This document shows positions 1 through 7,466 of a stretch of 28,919 nucleotides of DNA, one piece after another. The notes under the pieces are model-generated. The model was not told the origin of the DNA. It worked only from the letters and a program-made list of their open reading frames with translations, and made no database searches. Every line of letters begins with the position of its first letter. The first letter of the stretch is position 1. This stretch comes from Porphyromonadaceae bacterium UBA7141 (lineage in GTDB: Bacteria > Bacteroidota > Bacteroidia > Bacteroidales > Muribaculaceae): the NCBI GenBank assembly GCA_002491945.1, contig DKWX01000040.1, positions 1 to 28,919 of the forward strand, in the 5' to 3' direction. A program made the translations under genes and the position numbers.

Positions 1-23
1 GCGGGTATGTCGATGATTTTTAT

Positions 24-31
24 TATTTTTG
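24..31 (+). promoter_or_regulatory. Candidate -7 element of the lepA promoter
   Basis: TATTTTTG fits the Bacteroidota -7 consensus TAnnTTTG. A start about 7 nt downstream would leave a leader of nearly 60 nt before the lepA ATG at 96. The matching -33 element would fall at the very edge of the window and cannot be judged. Confidence 0.4.
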
Positions 32-95
32 TAGTTTGAATGGGTCGTCACGCTCTTTAGCGTATGACCTTTCGCAAAAATGCTATAATCCAAGA

Positions 96-1886
96 ATGAA
101 GAATATAAGAAACTTCTGTATCATCGCCCATATCGACCATGGTAAATCCACCTTGGCCGACCGACTGCTTGAATATACCGACACTGTGGCTGCCAAAGAC
201 ATGGAGGCTCAGGTGCTCGATGACATGGACCTTGAGCGCGAGCGTGGCATAACAATTAAATCGCACGCCATTCAGATGAATTACCGTCAGGATGGCGAAG
301 ATTATGTGCTTAACCTTATCGACACTCCGGGACACGTGGACTTTTCATATGAAGTGTCGCGTTCCATAGCTGCCTGTGAGGGAGCATTGCTTATAGTTGA
401 TGCCACACAAGGAATACAAGCCCAGACAATTTCCAATCTCTATATGGCAATTGACAACAATCTGGAGATAATACCCGTAATCAATAAATGCGATCTTGAA
501 TCGGCAAATCCGGATGAAGTAGAAGACCAGATTGTAGATTTGCTCGGATGCGCACGCTCGGAGATCATACGTGCTTCCGGAAAGACCGGCATGGGTGTCG
601 ATGAGATACTCCGGGCCATAGTGGAACGTGTGCCCGTGCCTGAGGGAGATCCCGAGGCTCCGCTTCAGGCATTGATATTCGATTCGGTATTCAATCCATT
701 CAGAGGAATCATCGCATACTTCAAGGTGCTCAACGGCACGATGAGGAAAGATGATTTCGTCAAATTCGTGGCCACCGGTAAGGAATACCATGCCGATGAG
801 GTTGGAGTGCTTAAGCTCGACATGATGCCAAGAACGGAAATCTCGGCTGGAAATGTGGGCTATATAATCTCAGGTATCAAGACATCGAAGGAGGTAAAGG
901 TGGGAGATACCATTACCCATGTGGCCCGTCCGTGTGAAAAGGCGATTTCAGGATTCGAGGAGGTAAAACCTATGGTGTTTGCCGGAGTGTATCCCATAGA
1001 TGCCGAAGATTTCGAGAATCTGCGCGCATCACTTGAGAAACTTCAGCTAAATGATGCCTCGCTTACTTTTCAGCCCGAATCCTCGGCTGCACTTGGTTTC
1101 GGATTCCGTTGCGGGTTCCTCGGACTTCTGCATATGGAAATCGTGCAGGAGAGATTGAGCCGGGAATTCGGCATGGAGGTGATCACGACGGTGCCCAACG
1201 TAAGTTATCTTGTATATGACAAGAAAGGGAATGCGCCGGTAGAGGTCCACAATCCGTCCGGACTTCCGGAAATCACACTGATCGACCATATAGAAGAGCC
1301 CTATATACGGTCGACTATCATAACGCAAGCAGACTATATCGGTCCGATAATGACACTGTGTCTGGGCAAGCGTGGCGAACTTGTCAAACAGGAATATATA
1401 TCTGGCAACCGTATGGAACTGACATTCGACCTTCCGCTCGGTGAGATAGTGATAGATTTCTACGATAAGCTGAAATCAATCTCCAAGGGTTATGCCTCGT
1501 TTGACTATCATCTCAACGGCTTCCGCGAATCGAGACTGGTGAAACTTGACATATTGCTCAATGGAGAGAGTGTCGATGCTCTCTCCACATTGACTCATGC
1601 CGACAACGCAGTGCGATTCGGGCGTCGTATGTGTGAAAAGCTGAAAGAACTGATTCCCCGGCAGCAGTTTGACATAGCTATACAGGCCGCTATCGGAGCT
1701 AAAATCATAGCCCGAGAAACAATTAAGGCCGTGCGTAAAGATGTGACGGCAAAATGTTATGGCGGCGATATATCGCGAAAGCGCAAACTGCTCGAGAAAC
1801 AGAAACAGGGCAAAAAGCGCATGAAGCAGATAGGCAGTGTAGAGGTGCCGCAGAAGGCGTTCCTGGCAGTCCTGAAGCTCGATTGA
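96..1886 (+). CDS. lepA: Elongation factor 4 (LepA), translation GTPase
   Basis: LepA/EF4 is a ribosome-associated GTPase related to EF-G, linked to translation initiation and to rescue of mis-translocated ribosomes; it acts in the cytosol or loosely at the membrane. With the ATG at 96 the protein is 596 aa, the normal family length. The GTPase motifs are intact: P-loop AHIDHGKS (residues 11-18), switch I around RERGITIK (48-55), DTPGH (76-80) and NKCDL (130-134). The EF-G-like domains and the basic LepA C-terminal domain, with its RKRKLLEKQKQGKKRMKQ stretch near the end, follow. The same frame is open back to a TTG at 36, but that 20-residue extension is not family-like and its TTG lies between the -7 box and the likely transcript start, so ATG 96 is preferred. 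No partner gene is visible upstream. Confidence 0.97.
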   Translation: MKNIRNFCIIAHIDHGKSTLADRLLEYTDTVAAKDMEAQVLDDMDLERERGITIKSHAIQMNYRQDGEDYVLNLIDTPGHVDFSYEVSRSIAACEGALLIVDATQGIQAQTISNLYMAIDNNLEIIPVINKCDLESANPDEVEDQIVDLLGCARSEIIRASGKTGMGVDEILRAIVERVPVPEGDPEAPLQALIFDSVFNPFRGIIAYFKVLNGTMRKDDFVKFVATGKEYHADEVGVLKLDMMPRTEISAGNVGYIISGIKTSKEVKVGDTITHVARPCEKAISGFEEVKPMVFAGVYPIDAEDFENLRASLEKLQLNDASLTFQPESSAALGFGFRCGFLGLLHMEIVQERLSREFGMEVITTVPNVSYLVYDKKGNAPVEVHNPSGLPEITLIDHIEEPYIRSTIITQADYIGPIMTLCLGKRGELVKQEYISGNRMELTFDLPLGEIVIDFYDKLKSISKGYASFDYHLNGFRESRLVKLDILLNGESVDALSTLTHADNAVRFGRRMCEKLKELIPRQQFDIAIQAAIGAKIIARETIKAVRKDVTAKCYGGDISRKRKLLEKQKQGKKRMKQIGSVEVPQKAFLAVLKLD

Positions 1887-1998
1887 GCGCAATCAGATTG
1901 TCCGGGAAGTGATTATATGACAGAACTGAATAAAATCTCCTCCGGCAGAGTATACCATCATAAAACACAACAAACTCACAAAACCATTCTACTGAACT

Positions 1999-3348
1999 AT
2001 GTCAGAAGTGATGTACACAGCGCGTAAGACGCTGAAGAATCTTGCCAGTGGCGGCAATATGCTGATGATTGCCACCGTTCTGGCGCTGATTGCGGTCAAT
2101 CTTCCGGCCACACATGAGTTATACACATGGCTCTGGACTAATGAGGTGCGGCTGCAGATTGGTGACTTCAACCTATTCTCCCACATGGGGCATCCCATGT
2201 CGATGGCTTCCTTTATCAATGACGCCCTGATGGCCATATTCTTCTTCAGCGTCGGACTGGAGATAAAGCGAGAGGTATTGGTGGGGGAACTCAGCTCCTT
2301 CCGTAAGGCACTCCTTCCGATAATCGGGGCATGCGGTGGTATGATAGTACCGGTAGTGATTTACTTCCTGCTTGCGCAAGGCACCGATTACCAGGGCGGT
2401 ATGGCCATTCCCATGGCCACCGACATCGCCTTTTCGCTCGGTGTGCTCTCGATGCTTGGCAAGCGAGTGCCTATAGGTCTCAAGATATTTCTGACCACTT
2501 TGGCTGTAGTAGACGATATAGGGGGAATTCTTGTAATCGCAATCTTCTATACATCAGAGATTAACTTCGGAATGCTCATCGCCGCAGCTGTCATACTGGC
2601 GTTTCTCGCGCTTGGCGGAGCATTTATGAAGATACAGTCGAAGATGTTCTACATCGTATTTGGTGCTGCGGTATGGTTTCTTTTCCTTAACGCCGGCATT
2701 CACCCGACAATCGCCGGAGTGCTTGTCGCATTCTGCATACCGGCGGTGCCGGTAAATGCTCCTGCCGGATTTATCAAGACAATTCGCGAGAATATAGCCC
2801 ACTTCGCGAAAGAAGACGATGCTGTGCTTGAGACCCGTTCGATACTCAGTCACACTCAGATGGATTGGCTCAAGCGTATCGAATCAGCTTCCGACAAAGT
2901 GATATCTCCGCTTCAGGACCTTGAGGACACGCTGCATCCGCTTGTCAATTACTTCATACTTCCGCTGTTTGCATTTGCCAACGCCGGCATATGGTTTGAC
3001 GGCATGACCCTTTCCGATGCGTATGCCGGAGTGAGCCTTGCCATCATATGCGGTCTGGTGCTTGGTAAGTTCATAGGAATATTCTCTTTCTCCTGGTTGT
3101 TTATCAAAACCAAGGTGGTGCCTATGCCAGAGGGTGGCAACTGGTCTCGGATGGCGGCTGTATCGATGTTGGGCGGTATCGGATTTACAGTGTCGATATT
3201 TATTGCGACACTGAGCTTCCCTGACGGATCGAAGTTGCTCAACGATTCGAAACTCGGCATTTTACTCGGTTCGATAATCGCCGGAATACTCGGGTATCTG
3301 CTTCTGAGGCTGACGTTGCCCAAAGAGGCTCAGGATAACGAGGATTGA
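1999..3348 (+). CDS. nhaA: Na+/H+ antiporter NhaA
   Basis: NhaA is an inner-membrane antiporter that expels Na+ (or Li+) in exchange for protons, for pH and salt homeostasis. The 449-aa protein is hydrophobic throughout, consistent with the family's 12 transmembrane helices, and carries the diagnostic stretches FFFSVGLEIKREVLVGEL (81-98), ATDIAFSLGV (140-149) and AVVDDIGGI (169-177). D142 corresponds to E. coli D133, and D172/D173 correspond to the ion-binding pair D163/D164. It is somewhat longer than E. coli NhaA (388 aa), mainly because of a hydrophilic loop around residues 265-320. The ATG at 1999 begins a short cytoplasmic N-terminus. I see no Shine-Dalgarno sequence and no perfect TAnnTTTG box in the 112-nt gap after lepA, so co-transcription with lepA is possible. 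Confidence 0.95.
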   Translation: MSEVMYTARKTLKNLASGGNMLMIATVLALIAVNLPATHELYTWLWTNEVRLQIGDFNLFSHMGHPMSMASFINDALMAIFFFSVGLEIKREVLVGELSSFRKALLPIIGACGGMIVPVVIYFLLAQGTDYQGGMAIPMATDIAFSLGVLSMLGKRVPIGLKIFLTTLAVVDDIGGILVIAIFYTSEINFGMLIAAAVILAFLALGGAFMKIQSKMFYIVFGAAVWFLFLNAGIHPTIAGVLVAFCIPAVPVNAPAGFIKTIRENIAHFAKEDDAVLETRSILSHTQMDWLKRIESASDKVISPLQDLEDTLHPLVNYFILPLFAFANAGIWFDGMTLSDAYAGVSLAIICGLVLGKFIGIFSFSWLFIKTKVVPMPEGGNWSRMAAVSMLGGIGFTVSIFIATLSFPDGSKLLNDSKLGILLGSIIAGILGYLLLRLTLPKEAQDNED

Positions 3349-3371
3349 TAAAAAATCAAAGCGAAAAGATA

Positions 3372-3389
3372 AGTAAGTGTTCAAATTTA
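3372..3389 (-). repeat. Copy A of the TAAATTTGAACACTT motif; left arm of inverted repeat
   Basis: Read on the - strand this is TAAATTTGAACACTTACT, an exact 18-bp match to copy B (3540-3557). It begins with TAAATTTG, which fits TAnnTTTG, and would direct transcription leftward, antisense to the 3' end of nhaA. An adjacent 9-mer at 3390-3398 (TTTTATACA) is matched by its reverse complement at 3507-3515. It could be one of two divergent promoters, a regulator site, or the end of a small repeat element. Confidence 0.6.
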
Positions 3390-3539
3390 TTTTATACAAA
3401 TGCGCGTTCGTTTTTTGGTAGATTCCGGTGTGGAGTGAAGAAGGATAAAATCATATTCTAATGAGCGACAAGCCGGGGACGGTCACAAAAAAGAGAAGCC
3501 GCATGATGTATAAAAGATTTTCTTTCACTTACTATCGAT

Positions 3540-3557
3540 TAAATTTGAACACTTACT
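3540..3557 (+). repeat. Copy B of the TAAATTTGAACACTT motif; right arm, 1 nt before the ORF start
   Basis: TAAATTTGAACACTTACT is the exact inverse of copy A, with 150 nt between the arms. It abuts the ATG at 3559 with one base between. If TAAATTTG is a -7 box, transcription would start around 3553-3555 and the mRNA would be almost leaderless. No convincing -33 TTTG lies 19-20 nt upstream. Confidence 0.6.
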
Positions 3558-3558
3558 G

Positions 3559-5106
3559 ATGAACTGCAAGAATAAATCAAATATCAGAGCAATCGCCTTG
3601 GCGGCGGTTGCTCTGATATGTTTTGAAGGCCGCAGCGTGACGGCCGATTCAATACGCGAACTGATAGAATCAGGAGATTATGCTACGGCTATACAGCTGG
3701 CAGAAGAAGCATTGGCCGAGGGTGGAGGAGACAAGAGCGCCGGACAGCTGTATCAAGTGCTTGGCGAGGCCCAATATCATTCGGGAATGCGCAAGGAATC
3801 ATCACTTGCCTTTCAGGAAGCAAAAGACAGGGGGGTGGCAGATGCCAGCCTTTACTTAGGGCGTCTGGCCATGCTTGACTATCGATTTGACGAGGCGCAG
3901 ACACTCTTCGGACGTTATGCCGAGATGCAACGTAAGGCCAAGCGTCCGCTTGATGTGGATCTTGCCTATGATCAGGCTGATGTCGCAGAAGGCAAGCGCC
4001 AGTTCGAACGGATGCAGGATGTGGTGGTGATAGATGCAGTACAAGTGCCAAGAGAGGATTTCTTCAGACATCTGCGTCTGCCACTGTCGGCCGGCAGGGT
4101 AGTGGCATCATCAGAGATACCGGCCGATGTCGGCATCGGTGAAAGAGGTGGCACGGCATTCATAAGCGAGTCTGGCGAACTTATGATGTGGAGCGAACTT
4201 AATGACTCTACGGGAATGATGCAGCTTGTGGAAGCTACGCGACTTATGGACGGTAGTATCTCAGCGCCGCATGGGGCTCCTGATTTTCTCGGTCAGGAAG
4301 GGGATGTAATCAATCCCTTCCTTTCAGCCGACGGAACCACACTCTATTATGCCGCGAATGGAGAAAACTCCGTTGGAGGCTATGACCTCTTCATTGCCAC
4401 GCGAGATCCTCAGACGGGCGACTATCTGCAGCCTGTCAATGCCGGGATACCATTCAATTCATCGGCCGATGAGTACATTATGGCTATAGATGAAGAAAAC
4501 GGAGTCGGATGGTGGGCTACCGATCGTCATTATCTGCCGGATGGGAAAATTACACTCTATGTATATGTATTGCCTGAAGAGCGGCGTCTGCTTCAAGCCA
4601 ATGATGAAGAGAAACGACTGCGTGCCCGTCTTGATGATATACGGCTCACCTGGACCCTCCCTGATTCTGATTCTGAAGAAGACGACGATGATGGTACAGA
4701 ATCTCTTGACGATAATGATTCCGATGATGATGTGCGCGGGCTGCGGATGAATCCTTCGGAGTCCGCAAAGCATTATACGGCACTTGCGGCGGAAATCCGC
4801 AAAATCGAGCCTGGGCAGAAACCTCGACGGCATGATTGCGTCATTCCATTGCCGGGAGGAGGATACATCTACTCGGCAGATGACGTGAAGAGTGCTGACC
4901 AGAAAAAAATCATAGAGGAATATATCGTGGCAGAACGACAATACAGGGCAGACAAAGAGAGACTTGCAGAGATGCGTCGCGACTATGCCCGTCAGACGAG
5001 CCGCAGTGCATCGGGAGAAATCGCTCGGCTTGAAAATGAAGTGGAGCATCAGCGAGACTCACTGACAGCATTACTGTCGGCTTTTTACCGTAGCTGGAGA
5101 CGGTAA
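3559..5106 (+). CDS. Exported TPR / PD40 beta-propeller protein, function unknown
   Basis: I do not recognise a characterised homologue. The 515-aa protein starts with a basic stretch and a hydrophobic segment (about residues 10-22), then SVTA-DS, which looks like a signal peptidase I site near residue 29, so it is probably periplasmic or envelope-associated. Residues 32-150 form TPR-like helical pairs. Residues 247-285 contain a PD40/WD40-like blade (INPFLSADGTTLYYAA...GGYDLFIA) and 302-340 look like a second blade containing GVGWWATDRH. An acidic Asp/Glu/Ser tract covers about 369-391, and the last 80 residues are charged and probably coiled coil. TPR plus PD40 recalls OmpA-linked Bacteroidota proteins such as PorE, but no OmpA domain is present. 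It appears to be a single-gene unit with a terminator about 200 nt downstream. Confidence 0.8.
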   Translation: MNCKNKSNIRAIALAAVALICFEGRSVTADSIRELIESGDYATAIQLAEEALAEGGGDKSAGQLYQVLGEAQYHSGMRKESSLAFQEAKDRGVADASLYLGRLAMLDYRFDEAQTLFGRYAEMQRKAKRPLDVDLAYDQADVAEGKRQFERMQDVVVIDAVQVPREDFFRHLRLPLSAGRVVASSEIPADVGIGERGGTAFISESGELMMWSELNDSTGMMQLVEATRLMDGSISAPHGAPDFLGQEGDVINPFLSADGTTLYYAANGENSVGGYDLFIATRDPQTGDYLQPVNAGIPFNSSADEYIMAIDEENGVGWWATDRHYLPDGKITLYVYVLPEERRLLQANDEEKRLRARLDDIRLTWTLPDSDSEEDDDDGTESLDDNDSDDDVRGLRMNPSESAKHYTALAAEIRKIEPGQKPRRHDCVIPLPGGGYIYSADDVKSADQKKIIEEYIVAERQYRADKERLAEMRRDYARQTSRSASGEIARLENEVEHQRDSLTALLSAFYRSWRR

Positions 5107-5311
5107 CTATGGCATCATGCTATTCTTGATCTTCAGCCACGCCATTATCTGTCGTCCGTAATCACAGAATCTATCGGTTGCGATATCTCCGGAATGTCGG
5201 GATATGCTTCGGAATTATAGTGATTAAGGCTCTCCAGTGAAAGCATCGGAGAGCTGGGATATAGAGATATGTTGACTTAAGATAGAGTAAAAAAACCGGA
5301 TTGTATGATAA

Positions 5312-5349
5312 AAACGGGGCTTCAGATAAGAGGAGTCCCGTTTCTTTTC
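5312..5349 (+). terminator. Rho-independent terminator after the TPR/PD40 gene
   Basis: AAACGGGGCTTC (5312-5323) pairs with GGAGTCCCGTTT (5332-5343). This gives a 12-bp stem with two G-U pairs and an 8-nt loop, running into TTTCTTTTC. It separates the TPR/PD40 gene from the etf operon. Confidence 0.75.
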
Positions 5350-5382
5350 GATTACAAAGAGTAAAAGATGGCATTTTTTTAT

Positions 5383-5390
5383 TAATTTTG
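5383..5390 (+). promoter_or_regulatory. Candidate -7 element for the etfBA-ACAD operon
   Basis: TAATTTTG fits TAnnTTTG and lies just after a terminator and before a long co-directional gene set. The predicted start near 5397 would give a leader of about 120 nt. No clear -33 TTTG is visible at 19-20 nt. Confidence 0.5.
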
Positions 5391-5520
5391 CAACGAATTG
5401 CGCGCAACTCGTTCGTATGGTCTGCCATGAAAACCGAAGTAGGCCGAGTGGGGGATATGCGTCAGACGGCGCAATCAGACGTATACAGCAAGAAACAACA
5501 GAACAAATACACATATCGAC

Positions 5521-6390
5521 ATGAGTTTGAATATCATTGTATTGGCAAAACAGGTGCCCGATACACGCAACGTCGGTAAGGATGCGATGAAAGAGGACGG
5601 CACAGTCAATCGTGCGGCTCTCCCCGCAATCTTCAATCCCGAAGACTTGAATGCGCTGGAGCAGGCCTTGAAATTGAAAGATATGTATCCCGGCACAAAA
5701 GTGACATTGCTTACGATGGGGCCGGCTCGTGCGGCTGAAATCATCCGTGAGGGACTTTATCGCGGTGCCGACGACGGTGTGGTGCTTTCAGACCGGGCAT
5801 TCGCCGGTTCGGATACTTTGGCGACAAGCTATGCGCTTAGCGCCGCAGTAAAGAAAATAGGCAACTACGACCTTATAATCGGAGGCCGTCAGGCCATCGA
5901 TGGCGATACGGCCCAGGTGGGTCCGCAGATAGCCGAGAAACTTGGATTGCCTCAGGTCACATACGCAGAGGATATCATTAAGGCTGAGAACGGCAAAGTG
6001 ACGGTAAAGCGTCGCATAGAGGCCGGTATCGAGACTGTAGAGGCTCCCTATCCTCTGGTAGTGACGGTCAACGGTTCGGCTGATGAGTGTCGCCCACGCA
6101 ATGCCAAAGCTGTGATGAAATACAAACGTGCGGCTGTGCCCAGCGAAGTGGCGGCTGATGAAGCCAAGAAGGCATTTGTAGAGGCCCGTCCGTATCTGCA
6201 GATTGGCGAATGGAATACGGAGACTGTAGGTGCTGACCTGGCACAGTGCGGTCTTTCCGGCTCCCCGACTAAAGTGAAAAGCATTCAGAATGTGGTATTC
6301 ACAGCCAAAGAGGCCCGTACGGTGGAAAATACAGATGCTGCACTTGAGGATCTGATTGTAGAACTGATAGCCAACCACACCATCGGCTAA
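5521..6390 (+). CDS. etfB: Electron transfer flavoprotein subunit beta
   Basis: EtfB pairs with EtfA (next gene, 33-nt gap) to carry electrons between acyl-CoA dehydrogenases and other redox partners. The 289-aa protein begins with the family-typical IIVLAKQVPDT (residues 5-15) and contains DRAFAGSDTLATS (91-103) and GRQAIDGDTAQVGP (122-135). In the Etf families I know, GRQAIDGDTAQVGP is typical of the anaerobe-type, often electron-bifurcating group, whereas mitochondrial or respiratory EtfB has a different stretch here (roughly GKQAIDDDxNQT). Membership of the bifurcating group is an inference. Start ATG 5521 matches the family N-terminus. It is the first gene of the operon etfB-etfA-ACAD. 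Confidence 0.95.
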   Translation: MSLNIIVLAKQVPDTRNVGKDAMKEDGTVNRAALPAIFNPEDLNALEQALKLKDMYPGTKVTLLTMGPARAAEIIREGLYRGADDGVVLSDRAFAGSDTLATSYALSAAVKKIGNYDLIIGGRQAIDGDTAQVGPQIAEKLGLPQVTYAEDIIKAENGKVTVKRRIEAGIETVEAPYPLVVTVNGSADECRPRNAKAVMKYKRAAVPSEVAADEAKKAFVEARPYLQIGEWNTETVGADLAQCGLSGSPTKVKSIQNVVFTAKEARTVENTDAALEDLIVELIANHTIG

Positions 6391-6423
6391 ACGCGGAAGG
6401 TGAAAATTTGACAACGCACAGAA

Positions 6424-7452
6424 ATGGCAGACAAGAACAATCTTATCGTATATTGCGAATACGAACACGGCAAAGTGGCCGATGTGAGTCTTGAACTTCT
6501 CACCAAGGGGCGGCAGCTCGCCGACCGTCTCGGCATCAAGCTTGAAGCTGTGGTGGTGGGCGATAAACTCAAAGATATCGAAAAGGAGATTTTCCCCTAT
6601 GGAGTCGACACAGTCTACAAGGTAGAGGATGCCCGTCTCTATCCCTATACCTCTCTTCCCCACTCATCGATACTGATCAATCTCTTTAAAGAGGTTGAAC
6701 CCCGCATCGCCTTCATGGGCGCCACATCAATAGGCCGTGACCTCGGTCCGCGCGTGAGCTCGGCTCTGCACAGCGGCCTGACTGCAGACTGCACCTCGCT
6801 TGAAATCGGCGATTACACCGATGCCAAGAGCGGCAAAGAGTACAAGGACCTTCTTTATCAGATCCGTCCGGCATTCGGCGGCAACATCGTGGCGACAATC
6901 GTTAACCCGGACTGTCGGCCGCAGATGGCCACAGTGCGTGAAGGAGTGATGAAGAAAGAGGTGCGCGACAGCAATTATACGGGCAAAGTGGTAGACCTTG
7001 ATCCCTCGAAGTATACAGACCCGACTGACTATGTGGTGGAAATACTTGACCGTCACGTTGAAAAATCGAAAGTCAATCTAAAGGGAAGTCCGATTATCGT
7101 AGCCGGTGGCTACGGTGTGGGGAGCAAGGAGAATTTTGACCTTCTTCAGAAACTTGCCGATACTCTTGGCGGTGAACTCGGTGCAAGCCGTGCGGCTGTG
7201 GATGCCGGATGGATTGACCATGACCGTCAGATCGGCCAGACCGGTGTGACGGTGCGTCCGAAGCTTTACATAGCATGCGGTATATCCGGCCAGATTCAGC
7301 ACATCTCCGGGATGCAGGATTCATCGCTGATAATTTCAATCAACAGCGACCCGGAAGCTCCGATTAACACGATAGCCGACATCGTAATCACAGGCAAGAT
7401 GGAGGATGTGGTGCCGAAGCTGATCAAATATTACAAAAAGAACTCCAAGTAA
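6424..7452 (+). CDS. etfA: Electron transfer flavoprotein subunit alpha
   Basis: This is the FAD-binding partner of EtfB. The 342-aa protein has an N-terminal alpha/beta domain (about 1-200) and the conserved C-terminal FAD domain. That domain shows GSPIIVAGGYGVGSKENF (221-238), the GQTG signature (271-274) and LYIACGISGQIQH (281-293), followed by SINSDPEAPI (305-314). Length and motifs are complete. ATG 6424 follows etfB by 33 nt and the dehydrogenase gene begins 14 nt after its stop, so the three are very likely one transcript. The order beta-alpha-dehydrogenase suggests the dehydrogenase encoded next is the direct partner. Confidence 0.95.
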   Translation: MADKNNLIVYCEYEHGKVADVSLELLTKGRQLADRLGIKLEAVVVGDKLKDIEKEIFPYGVDTVYKVEDARLYPYTSLPHSSILINLFKEVEPRIAFMGATSIGRDLGPRVSSALHSGLTADCTSLEIGDYTDAKSGKEYKDLLYQIRPAFGGNIVATIVNPDCRPQMATVREGVMKKEVRDSNYTGKVVDLDPSKYTDPTDYVVEILDRHVEKSKVNLKGSPIIVAGGYGVGSKENFDLLQKLADTLGGELGASRAAVDAGWIDHDRQIGQTGVTVRPKLYIACGISGQIQHISGMQDSSLIISINSDPEAPINTIADIVITGKMEDVVPKLIKYYKKNSK

Positions 7453-7466
7453 GCAGCAGACATACA

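Larger units (their letters stand above)
5107..5520. other. 414-nt intergenic region before etfB
   Basis: I find no convincing gene here. It holds a 7-bp hairpin (GCTCTCC 5229-5235 with GGAGAGC 5248-5254, no T-run), the terminator at 5312-5349 and the etfB promoter box at 5383-5390. The - strand between about 5219 and 5103 is open in one frame for some 38 codons and ends in a stop overlapping the end of the upstream gene. It has no start codon in a suitable place and is probably chance or a remnant. Confidence 0.6.

Noticed and set aside
36..95. TTG-initiated N-terminal extension of LepA
   Set aside because: The 20 extra residues are not family-like and the TTG overlaps the predicted promoter region; ATG 96 gives the normal length.
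3372..3557. A MITE with target-site duplication
   Set aside because: The flanks (ending GATA on the left, beginning GATG on the right) do not form a clean adjacent duplication, and no multi-copy evidence is available here.
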